The notes beneath the pieces are model-generated. The model had not been told where the DNA came from. It saw nothing but the letters and a program-made list of their open reading frames with translations, and did no database searches. From Prolixibacteraceae bacterium (GTDB taxonomy: Bacteria; Bacteroidota; Bacteroidia; Bacteroidales; Prolixibacteraceae): a DNA stretch of 64,000 nucleotides. The stretch covers positions 4,712,001 through 4,776,000 of the forward strand of contig CP082230.1 of NCBI GenBank assembly GCA_019856515.1, in the 5' to 3' direction. Below, piece after piece: positions 20,871 to 28,540 of this stretch. The position numbers were made by a program, and so were the translations under genes. Positions within the stretch are counted from its first letter, which is position 1. Every line of letters starts with the position of its first letter.

Positions 20871-21821
20871 ATGGAAGAAAGAAGAGGAAAAATAGTCTCA
20901 CTATTATTGGTTTTATGGGTTTGTCTGTTTCATATCTCTTGTGCCCAGAAGAGTAAGCCCGATTCGGAAACGGATTGGATCATCAAAAAATCTTTGACGG
21001 ACTTGGTTTATGTGAAAGGTGGCACTTTTATGTTAGGAGATGTGGGGTATACGGATAGTTTGGGCGTACATCGCCTTTTTGCGAACCATGGAAGTGCTTT
21101 GCCAGTCCATAAGGTGACCCTAGATAGTTATTCCATCGGTAAGTTGGAAGTGACTTTTAAGGAGTTTGATCTATTCTGTAAACTAACAGGACGAGATTTG
21201 GTTGGAGAAGTCCAATCAAGAGAGTCTGGAAGGTTCTTTCGACCAGAATTGTCTGCAACATTTATGACATGGGATGATGCGATGGCCTACTGTGCATGGT
21301 TAGGGAAATTAACTGGTTTGTCATTTAATTTGGCAACGAATGCGCAGTGGGAGTATGCTGCGCGCAGCCGAGGATTGGCAGTAAAGTATGGCACGGACAA
21401 TGGATTGATGGAAAAAGGTCGTAACTATAAGAGTGATTATTATGAAACATCGGCCGACAACCCTCCTCCAGGCAGTTACCCTCCAAACCCTTTGGGCCTG
21501 TACGATATGAGTGGCATTAACCCTGAATGGGTTCGCGATGGGTATGCACCATATTTTAAATGGGACAAAGAAAATCCTATAAATGATTTTCAACACAGTA
21601 TTGTTACCATTCGAGGTTTTCATCCCAATGTTTATAGCAGAGGTTCTCGAGCCAACTATAGAACAGGCGCAGGAGCAGGTATTCGATTTGTAGTAAATTC
21701 ACTAACCCCCGTTGATGTAGAAACTGTATTAGATAGCCTCGGTCTATCTATGCCTAGTTCCAAAGATATAGAGAAGTATATGCCAAAGAATTGGGTTGCT
21801 CCAGGTAAATACCCTCTTTAA
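20871..21821 (+). CDS. FGE/SUMF1-fold lipoprotein, tandem copy 3
   Basis: 316 residues, aligned end to end with copy 1. Signal and lipobox region reads VCLFHISC|AQKSK. It combines the VQSRESGRFFRPEL patch of copy 1 with WDDAM, LTGLSFNLATN and a new YAPYFKWDKENPIND segment shared with copy 4, while GFHPNVY is as in copies 1-2. The C-terminal block RANYRTGAGAGIRFVV is unchanged in every copy, as are the lost catalytic positions. The mosaic pattern indicates exchange between copies rather than simple divergence. Role as in copy 1: candidate membrane-anchored immunity protein. Confidence 0.75.
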   Translation: MEERRGKIVSLLLVLWVCLFHISCAQKSKPDSETDWIIKKSLTDLVYVKGGTFMLGDVGYTDSLGVHRLFANHGSALPVHKVTLDSYSIGKLEVTFKEFDLFCKLTGRDLVGEVQSRESGRFFRPELSATFMTWDDAMAYCAWLGKLTGLSFNLATNAQWEYAARSRGLAVKYGTDNGLMEKGRNYKSDYYETSADNPPPGSYPPNPLGLYDMSGINPEWVRDGYAPYFKWDKENPINDFQHSIVTIRGFHPNVYSRGSRANYRTGAGAGIRFVVNSLTPVDVETVLDSLGLSMPSSKDIEKYMPKNWVAPGKYPL

Positions 21822-22377
21822 TTCATTACCTGAAGCGCAAGGGGAAAAAGCACCACGTAGAGGCGCGATGCTCGCGTCTAAATTTTAGCCACGGATTAGA
21901 CGGATTAACACGGATCTTTGTTGATGCAATAAATTTTAATGCTTGAATATTCCCTGAAAGGGAACCCGAACATAGCCCAATGGTGAAAACCATAGTTTGA
22001 CCGCAAGGTCAAAGTATTGGTTGGAGCCTTGGGTAATAGAGTAAAAACAATAGGAGGGCTGTAAGTCCGATGCATCATGGAGGAGTTGAATCGCAAGGAT
22101 GGCACACAGATGAATACTACGGTTGTCGCTCTCTTGTGGTACGATGCCGAGCGGAGCTCGGCGTTCCCAGCGGTTGAGGTATCCCTCTCGTGCCAATTCA
22201 TTGGCACGCCGTGAGAGCATCGCTTCTGTACGAGGTCATGGGGTTGCTTGGTAGAGACACGATGCTCGTGTCTAATGTGTTTTGGAAATGTTGGTTTTTG
22301 TTGGATTTGGAGATGCGAGCATTGCATCTGTGCGAGATGTTTTTGTAGCCTTAGAGAATTTAAATAAGAAAAGAGTT
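21822..22377. other. Spacer between lipoprotein copies 3 and 4
   Basis: No gene. Nearly identical to the spacer before copy 3: structured repeat at 21949-22070, GTGCCAATTCATTGGCAC near 22189, GACACGATGCTCGTGTC near 22255. Confidence 0.6.
21949..22070. repeat. GNRA-hairpin repeat, copy C
   Basis: Same as copies A and B, with GAAA and GCAA loops. Confidence 0.8.
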
Positions 22378-23328
22378 ATGGAAGAAAGAAGAGGAAAAAT
22401 AGTCTCACTATTATTGGTTTTATGGGTTTGTCTGTTTCATATCTCTTGTGCCCAGAAGGGTAAGCCCGAGTCGGAAACGGATTGGATCATCAAAAAATCT
22501 TTGACGGACTTGGTTTATGTGAAAGGAGGCACTTTTATGTTGGGAGATGTGGGATATACGGATAGTTTGGGGGTACATCGCCTTTTTGCGAACCATGGAA
22601 GTGCATTGCCAGCCCATAAAGTGACCCTAGATAGTTATTCCATCGGTAAGTTGGAAGTGACTTACAAGGAGTTTGATCTCTTTTGTAAACTAACAGGGCG
22701 AGATTTGGTTGGAGAAGTCCAATCAAGAGAATCAGGAAGGTATTTTCGACCAGAGTTGTCCGCAACACATATGACATGGGATGATGCGATGGCCTACTGT
22801 GCATGGTTAGGGAAATTAACAGGTTTGTCATTTAATTTGGCAACGAATGCGCAGTGGGAGTATGCTGCGCGCAGCCGGGGTTTGGCAGTAAAGTATGGCA
22901 CGGACAATGGTTTAATGGAAAAAGGTCGTAACTATAAGAGTGATTATTATGAAACCCCTGTCGACAACCCTCCTCCAGGCAGTTATCCTCCAAACCCTTT
23001 GGGACTGTACGATATGAGTGGCATTAGACCTGAATGGGTTCGCGATGGGTATGCACCATATTTTAAATGGGACAAAGAAAATCCTATAAATGATTTTCAA
23101 CACAGTATTGTTACCATTCGAGGTTTTAGTCTGAATGTTTATAGCAGAGGTTCTCGAGCCAACTATAGAACAGGAGCAGGAGCAGGTATTCGATTTGTAG
23201 TAAATTCACCAACTCCCGTTGATGTTGAATCCGTATTAGATAGCCTAGGTCTATCTATGCCTAGTTCAAAAGATCTAGAGAAGTATATGCCAAAGAATTG
23301 GGTTGCTCCGGGTAAATACCCTCTTTAA
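22378..23328 (+). CDS. FGE/SUMF1-fold lipoprotein, tandem copy 4
   Basis: 316 residues. The ATG at 22378 aligns with the other copies; an in-frame extension to 22282 reads only repeat DNA. Patches: VQSRESGRYFRPEL, THMTWDDAM, PVDNPPPG, MSGIRPEW (Arg for the Asn of other copies), KWDKENPIND and GFSLNVY, with NSPTPVDVESV near the end. It thus mixes segments of copies 2, 3 and 5. Domain layout, likely lipid anchor and missing FGE catalytic residues are as in copy 1. Function inferred only from its place in the array. Confidence 0.75.
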   Translation: MEERRGKIVSLLLVLWVCLFHISCAQKGKPESETDWIIKKSLTDLVYVKGGTFMLGDVGYTDSLGVHRLFANHGSALPAHKVTLDSYSIGKLEVTYKEFDLFCKLTGRDLVGEVQSRESGRYFRPELSATHMTWDDAMAYCAWLGKLTGLSFNLATNAQWEYAARSRGLAVKYGTDNGLMEKGRNYKSDYYETPVDNPPPGSYPPNPLGLYDMSGIRPEWVRDGYAPYFKWDKENPINDFQHSIVTIRGFSLNVYSRGSRANYRTGAGAGIRFVVNSPTPVDVESVLDSLGLSMPSSKDLEKYMPKNWVAPGKYPL

Positions 23329-23885
23329 TTCATTATTTGAAGCGTAAGGAGGAAAAGCACCACGTAGAGGCGCGATGCTCGCGTCTAAATTTTAGCCACG
23401 GATTAGACGGATTAACACGGATCTTTGTTGATGCAATAAATTTTAATGCTTGAATATTCCCTGAAAGGGAACCCGAACATAGCCCAATGGTGAAAACCAT
23501 AGTTTGACCGCAAGGTCAAAGTATTGGTTGGAGCCTTGGGTAATAGAGTAAAAACAATAGGAGGGCTGTAAGTCCGATGCATCATGGAGGAGTTGAATCG
23601 CAAGGATGGCACACAGATGAATACTACGGTTGTCGCTCTCTTGTGGTACGATGCCGAGCGGAGCTCGGCGTTCCCAGCGGTTGAGGTATCCCTCTCGTGC
23701 CAATTCATTGGCACGCCGTGAGAGCATCGCTTCTGTACGAGGTCATGGGGTTGCTTGGTAGAGACAGGATGCTCGTGTCTAATGTGTTTTGGAAATGTTG
23801 GTTTTTGTTGGATTTGGAGATGCGAGCATTGCATCTGTGCGAGATGTTTTTGTAGCCTTAGATAATTTAAAAAAAGAAAAGAGTT
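23329..23885. other. Spacer between lipoprotein copies 4 and 5
   Basis: No gene. Third near-identical spacer: structured repeat at 23456-23577 and GTGCCAATTCATTGGCAC near 23698. The GATGCTC palindrome near 23762 has one arm changed (GACAGGATGCTCGTGTC). Confidence 0.6.
23456..23577. repeat. GNRA-hairpin repeat, copy D
   Basis: Same as copies A to C, with GAAA and GCAA loops. Confidence 0.8.
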
Positions 23886-24836
23886 ATGGAAGAAAGAAGA
23901 GGAAAAATAGTCTCACTATTATTGGTTTTATGGGTTTGTCTGTTTCATATCTCTTGTGCCCAGAAGGGTAAGCCCGAGTCGGAAACGGATTGGATCATCA
24001 AAAAATCTTTGACGGACTTGGTTTATGTGAAAGGTGGCACTTTTATGTTGGGAGATGTGGGGTATACGGATAGTTTGGGCGTACATCGCCTTTTTGCGAA
24101 CCATGGAAGTGCATTGCCAGTCCATAAGGTGACCCTAGATAGTTATTCTATCGGTAAGTTAGAGGTGACTTTTAAGGAGTTTGATCTATTCTGTAAACTA
24201 ACAGGACGAGATCTTGTTGGAGATAATCGAGAGGGAAGGTATAGTATATTTTTTCGACCAGAGTTGTCTGCAACATTTATGACATGGGATGAGGCGATGG
24301 CCTACTGTGCATGGTTAGGAAAATTAACTGGTTTGTCATTTAATTTGGCGACGAATGCGCAGTGGGAGTATGCTGCGCGTAGCCGGGGTTTGGCAGTAAA
24401 GTATGGCACGGACAATGGTTTAATGGAAAAAGGACGTAACTATAAGAGTGATTACTATGAAACATCTGCCGACAACCCTCCTCCAGGCAGTTACCCCCCG
24501 AACCCTTTGGGACTGTACGATATGAGTGGCATTAACCCTGAATGGGTTCGCGATGGGTATATGGAATATTATAAGATTCCAGAAGTTAATCCTTTAAATG
24601 ATTTTCAATACAGTATTGTTACCATTCGAGGTTTTAGTCTGAATGTTTATAGCAGAGGTTCTCGAGCCAACTATAGAACAGGAGCAGGAGCAGGTATTCG
24701 ATTTGTAGTAAATTCACCAACTCCCATTGATGTTGAATCCGTATTAGATAGCCTCGGTCTATCTATGCCTAGCTCAAAAGATCTAGAGAAGTATATGCCG
24801 AAGAATTGGGTTGCACCGGGTAAATACCCTCTTTAG
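23886..24836 (+). CDS. FGE/SUMF1-fold lipoprotein, tandem copy 5
   Basis: 316 residues and the last of the array. It has the NREGRYSIFFRPEL patch of copy 2 (preceded by GD instead of GE), TFMTWDEAM as in copy 1, and a unique segment YMEYYKIPEVNPLNDFQY where others have YAPYFKW. GFSLNVY and NSPTPIDVESV follow. The array ends here; the downstream sequence (from 24837) differs from the spacers. If the array is an immunity repertoire, this copy is the most diverged in the variable surface loop and the best candidate for altered specificity. Confidence 0.75.
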   Translation: MEERRGKIVSLLLVLWVCLFHISCAQKGKPESETDWIIKKSLTDLVYVKGGTFMLGDVGYTDSLGVHRLFANHGSALPVHKVTLDSYSIGKLEVTFKEFDLFCKLTGRDLVGDNREGRYSIFFRPELSATFMTWDEAMAYCAWLGKLTGLSFNLATNAQWEYAARSRGLAVKYGTDNGLMEKGRNYKSDYYETSADNPPPGSYPPNPLGLYDMSGINPEWVRDGYMEYYKIPEVNPLNDFQYSIVTIRGFSLNVYSRGSRANYRTGAGAGIRFVVNSPTPIDVESVLDSLGLSMPSSKDLEKYMPKNWVAPGKYPL

Positions 24837-25284
24837 TTCTCTATTCCAAGATGCCGAGTTATACAATCATTGGGAGCTCCATGTTCTCAATGATTCGATG
24901 TGCACTGTGTTGCGTGGTTTGTGCCAATGCCTTTTATGTAAGTGCTGGGAACGGGGTACTCTAGTTCGGCATCTTTTTATGACCCCGATGACAGTATTTA
25001 ATGGAGATCGCTTCAATCTTAAAGAGTGGTTTGTGGTGCTAATAGCGGGTGATTGAACAGACTATCGAGTTGATATTAAGTAAACAGCTGCTTAATTATC
25101 GATATGATAAGGAGTAAGAACGTTTGGTGATTATGTCGTTGTAGAATTTAGACGCGATTATCGCGTCTAAATAGTGGTTTTTATTCCCAAATGGATTGTT
25201 CTATTATATACTGTATGTTTTAATGTGCGCGATGGGTGTCAGGTTTGAATTCGTGTAGGTTGATTGTTAACTTGATGTGTGAGT
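24837..25284. other. Intergenic region after the lipoprotein array
   Basis: No convincing gene. It contains a degenerate inverted pair AAGATGCCGA (near 24847) and TTCGGCATCTT (near 24967), remnants of the GTGCCAAT family, and a perfect palindrome at 25146-25172. Confidence 0.5.
25146..25172. repeat. CGA-NNN-TCG palindrome
   Basis: Perfect 12-bp arms around TTA: ATTTAGACGCGA, TTA, TCGCGTCTAAAT. Member of the intergenic palindrome family also seen at 11112, 11161, 50773 and 50820. Confidence 0.8.
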
Positions 25285-26124
25285 TTAAAAGAACTTCCAA
25301 GTGATAATGTAGTTGTAATGGCCACATTGTAGGTCTTCTTTTTTTGAGTCTTGCCAGCTTCCATATTTCTTTACTTCGTTACATCCTATTTCGAAGTGTG
25401 CCATGGCAATCCCCATGTCGATTGCGTTAAGGTTAATATGTACCAAAGAGGATTCGAGTGATTTCTGTTTCTTCATATAAAAATGGACACAATTTCCATC
25501 AATGATAAGTCTCCATGGCTGGGTGTTGTCTACGGAAGGTGCCCATCTAACCATCTCTAGCGGTATGTATAGCTCTTCTGCTTGAGTTCCAGCGATAGGG
25601 TTTGAGAGGTCTTCGTTAAAGAATAGCTCCTCGAAAGGTCTTCTGGTTTTAGATTTTACAAATGAGCAAAGTGCTTTTTCAATAAACGACTTGGGCAGAG
25701 CTTTACCAACAGGTATGATAGCGGGGATGAATTTTGTGTCGGGAATAGAGAGAGCCTCTTTGAATTCACTTCTATTGAATGATCCTCCCATCCAGCAGGT
25801 ACCCAACTTCATGCCCAGTAGTTTTATAACTTTCTTCTGGATAATGTATCCATAGTCCACCATTCCTTTGGTGCTTCTTTCGTCAAGGATACCTATAATA
25901 CAGCTTCTGATACCTCTAACAAAACCATAAGTTCCCATGTTTCTGTTTTGAAGTATATATTCTTGCCTATCAATTAATTTCATGATAATAGGCGTCTTAA
26001 AGGGGCCGCTATTGTCTTTGTGAACAATTTCATGTACATCGTGACATAGTTTACCTAACAAAGGAGTGTTCTCAAATGTTCTTGTTGATCTTCTTTGTTT
26101 GATTAGTTCTAACAGTGATCCCAT
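25285..26124 (-). CDS. Nitroreductase family protein (TM1586-type)
   Basis: A 279-residue flavoprotein-like sequence. It begins LLELIKQRRSTRTFENTPL, the FMN-binding RRSxRxF motif of nitroreductases, and contains a second half with RWAPSVDNTQPWRL, the PSxxNxQPW motif, and GIAMAHFEIG. This two-part arrangement fits the putative TM nitroreductase (TM1586) family, in which both FMN-binding halves lie on one chain. Such enzymes reduce nitro-compounds, quinones or flavins with NAD(P)H; the substrate here is unknown. Single gene between the repeat island and the yicC cluster, divergent from yicC. Confidence 0.8.
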   Translation of the reverse strand: MGSLLELIKQRRSTRTFENTPLLGKLCHDVHEIVHKDNSGPFKTPIIMKLIDRQEYILQNRNMGTYGFVRGIRSCIIGILDERSTKGMVDYGYIIQKKVIKLLGMKLGTCWMGGSFNRSEFKEALSIPDTKFIPAIIPVGKALPKSFIEKALCSFVKSKTRRPFEELFFNEDLSNPIAGTQAEELYIPLEMVRWAPSVDNTQPWRLIIDGNCVHFYMKKQKSLESSLVHINLNAIDMGIAMAHFEIGCNEVKKYGSWQDSKKEDLQCGHYNYIITWKFF

Positions 26125-26443
26125 TTTATTTTTTTGCTCAAGTATTACGTGTTCAATAATGTTTTAGAGGGTCTAATGTCTGAAAAAAATAGATAGTACA
26201 AAAATTTATTTTCGAAATCTGATGTTTTAGATTGTAATGGTATTGAAATAAAATGAGTTTAAGTCTAACTAATTGATATTATATTACTGTTTTTGTTGGT
26301 TATTTATGAATATATTGATTGTTTTCATAGTAGAATGGCATTCATGAAAAAAACATTAATTGATTGAATGGCTTGATTATTTCAATGTAAAAATGGGTGT
26401 GTATGTACTATTTGATTAATTTTGTAATCAAAAGCACTTTATT
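26125..26443. other. Divergent promoter region, nitroreductase / yicC
   Basis: AT-rich, no gene. The only recognisable site is TAATTTTG (26417-26424), 19 bases before the yicC ATG. Confidence 0.4.
26417..26424 (+). promoter_or_regulatory. -7 box of the yicC-gmk-nadD cluster
   Basis: TAATTTTG matches TAnnTTTG; the -33 element is unclear. Short distance to the ATG at 26444. Confidence 0.35.
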
Positions 26444-27319
26444 ATGATTCATTCTATGACAGGCTATGGAAAGGCCGAAAAGGAGATTGGAACCAAGAAG
26501 ATCACCATCGAGGTGAAATCTCTTAATAGTAAACAGATGGACATCTATACTCGAATTCCTAGCATGTATAAAGCGAAGGATATTCAAGTAAGAAAGATGA
26601 TTTCTGAAAAATTAGTGCGTGGAAAAGTAGAGTTTAATCTTTTCTATGAGAATTTAGGTGAAGTGTCTTCGACAAAAATAAATATTCCAATTGTAAAGAA
26701 CTATTTTGAACAATTAACTCAATTAAGTAATGAATTGAACATCTCATTGGATGCCAGTGCACTACAGACTCTTGTTCAGCTTCCTGATGCATTAAAAACA
26801 GAACATCAAGAGTTAAATGAAGATGAGTGGATCGAGATTGAATCACTTATTGGATCTGCATTGGATGAGATCGCTGACTTTAGGTTACAAGAGGGAAGTG
26901 CTTTAGTGAAAGATATAGAGTTGAATATTCGATTGATAAGAGATCTGATTCCTGTGGTTGAGAATTATGAAGAAGATCGAATAAAGACGGTTAGAGCTCG
27001 ATTGACTGAACATATTGATGAGTTATCAAAAGTAGAGAAGTTTGATGCGAATCGTTTTGAGCAAGAGATGATCTACTACATTGAGAAGTTTGATATTAAT
27101 GAAGAGAAGGTGCGTTTAAGAAACCACTGTGATTATTTTGAGAAAACGCTTTCTGCTGGTGGCGCTGTTGGTAAGAAGCTTGGTTTTATTTCGCAAGAGA
27201 TTGGTCGTGAGATAAATACACTTGGTTCAAAAGCTAATCATGCTGAGATTCAAAAGAATGTGATCCTAATGAAGGATTCATTAGAGAAGATTAAGGAGCA
27301 GGTTTTGAATGTATTATAA
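26444..27319 (+). CDS. YicC/YloC family endoribonuclease
   Basis: A 291-residue cytoplasmic protein of the YicC/YloC family, an RNA endonuclease linked to sRNA and mRNA decay in other bacteria. The N-terminal signature MIHSMTGYGKAE and the C-terminal hallmark GREINTLGSKANHAEIQ are both present, with the conserved EKFDINEEKVRLRNHCDYF between them. Length is typical. It is first in a tight cluster with gmk (14 bases to the gmk ATG) and nadD. The yicC-gmk pairing is common across bacteria and supports co-transcription. Confidence 0.93.
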   Translation: MIHSMTGYGKAEKEIGTKKITIEVKSLNSKQMDIYTRIPSMYKAKDIQVRKMISEKLVRGKVEFNLFYENLGEVSSTKINIPIVKNYFEQLTQLSNELNISLDASALQTLVQLPDALKTEHQELNEDEWIEIESLIGSALDEIADFRLQEGSALVKDIELNIRLIRDLIPVVENYEEDRIKTVRARLTEHIDELSKVEKFDANRFEQEMIYYIEKFDINEEKVRLRNHCDYFEKTLSAGGAVGKKLGFISQEIGREINTLGSKANHAEIQKNVILMKDSLEKIKEQVLNVL

Positions 27320-27333
27320 GAATATTATAGTTG

Positions 27334-27909
27334 ATGAATAAAGGTAAGTTAATTATTTTCTCGGCGCCTTCAGGATCGGGAAAGACTACAATCGTAAGAC
27401 ATCTGTTGACCAAGGAGCTTCCGTTAGAGTTTTCTGTTTCGGCTACAAGTCGAACACCTCGTCATACGGAGACTGATGGTAAGGATTACTATTTTTTGTC
27501 TCCAGATGAGTTCAAACAACGCATTGATACAGGAGATTTTCTTGAGTGGGAAGAGGTGTATACAGACACTTTCTATGGAACACTTATTGAAGAGGTGGAG
27601 CGTATTCGTGACAAAGGACATCATGTTCTATTTGATGTTGATGTTGTTGGTGGGGTGAATATTAAAAAATATTATGGCGAAGATGCATTGTCCATTTTTG
27701 TTAAACCACCTAGTGTTGAAGCACTCGAAGAGAGACTTAAAGGACGATCAACAGATTCGGATGAGGTGATTCAAAAGCGTCTTGCGAAGGCCAATTATGA
27801 GTTGTCTTTTGAGCCTAAATTTGATTACGTGCTTGTGAATGATCAGATAGAGGTTGCTTTCGGAGAAGCAGAGACTGTAGTACATAACTTTGTTAATAAT
27901 ATTGATTAA
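27334..27909 (+). CDS. gmk: Guanylate kinase
   Basis: A 191-residue enzyme converting GMP and ATP to GDP and ADP. P-loop SAPSGSGKTT, the GMP-binding SRTPRHTETDGKDYYF, and the lid/LID-proximal RLKGRSTDSDEVIQKRL are visible. The ATG at 27334 is preferred to the TTG one codon upstream. Its stop codon is immediately followed by the nadD ATG, so translation of the two is probably coupled. Length is normal for bacterial Gmk. Confidence 0.96.
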   Translation: MNKGKLIIFSAPSGSGKTTIVRHLLTKELPLEFSVSATSRTPRHTETDGKDYYFLSPDEFKQRIDTGDFLEWEEVYTDTFYGTLIEEVERIRDKGHHVLFDVDVVGGVNIKKYYGEDALSIFVKPPSVEALEERLKGRSTDSDEVIQKRLAKANYELSFEPKFDYVLVNDQIEVAFGEAETVVHNFVNNID

Positions 27910-28488
27910 ATGAATATAGTCCTTTTTTCTGGATCTTTTAGTCCTGTCCATAATGGACATGTATATCTAGTAAAAGAGCTATTAAAGGATAAAGAGGTGG
28001 ATCAGGTTTGGTTATCTGTGACCCCTCTTAATCCTTTAAAAGAGGCTTCTGATGTATGGCCAATAGCCTTTAGAAAAAGCCTTATTAGGAAGGTGTTTGA
28101 ATCGATGCCCAATGTGATTCTAACAGAGATTGAAGAGTCTTTGCCATCTCCTCTTTACACTATTCATACACTTTATGCTTTAAAGGAGAAGTATAAAGAA
28201 TACACTTTTTCTTTGCTTGTTGGAGAGGATAATTATAGAAACATCACAAAGTGGTATAGCTACAAGGAGCTACTTGAGAACTTCTCACTGTATGTCTTTC
28301 CGAGAGAAGACGATCATGATGTTGTCCATCAGAAGAGCGTAGATATTCCGAATGTTAAGTGGTTAAAATCCCCGATGATCGATGTTTCTTCTACAGAAAT
28401 ACGAAATAAAGCCAAGAATCATGAACCAATAGGCAATCTTGTTCCTTATTGTATTGAGGAGGATATTGTTAATTATATCAGTATGTGA
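27910..28488 (+). CDS. nadD: Nicotinate-nucleotide adenylyltransferase
   Basis: A 192-residue nucleotidyltransferase that adenylylates nicotinate mononucleotide in NAD synthesis. The N-terminal GSFSPVHNGH is the GxFxPxHxGH ATP-binding motif (here GSFSPVHNGH), and the C-terminal MIDVSSTEIRNK is the ISSTxIR motif. Starts on the base after the gmk stop codon, with no gap. Followed by a short gap and the patatin-like gene, which may belong to the same transcript. Confidence 0.94.
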   Translation: MNIVLFSGSFSPVHNGHVYLVKELLKDKEVDQVWLSVTPLNPLKEASDVWPIAFRKSLIRKVFESMPNVILTEIEESLPSPLYTIHTLYALKEKYKEYTFSLLVGEDNYRNITKWYSYKELLENFSLYVFPREDDHDVVHQKSVDIPNVKWLKSPMIDVSSTEIRNKAKNHEPIGNLVPYCIEEDIVNYISM

Positions 28489-28540
28489 TGGTCCCCCTTT
28501 GATGATCCCTCTTAGATAATTAATATTGAACTTAACTATT

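Larger units (their letters stand above)
17871..24836 (+). repeat. Tandem array of five ~1.5-kb units (lipoprotein gene plus repeat-filled spacer)
   Basis: Five near-identical 951-base genes, all + strand, separated by four spacers of 528-557 bases that are themselves nearly identical in units 3-5. Unit boundaries fall at about 18834/18835, 20313/20314, 21821/21822 and 23328/23329. The last ~13 bases before each ATG (AATAAGAAAAGAG-like) match the end of the upstream toxin gene at gene 1, indicating that gene 1's position is ancestral and the others are copies of it. Confidence 0.9.

Noticed and set aside
17871..24836. Direct repeats considered as a CRISPR-like array
   Set aside because: Units are 1.5 kb with genes inside; no short repeat/spacer periodicity and no cas genes.
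24811..25056. Plus-strand open frame overlapping the end of the fifth lipoprotein gene
   Set aside because: Reads through degenerate repeat sequence; no conserved counterpart after the other copies.
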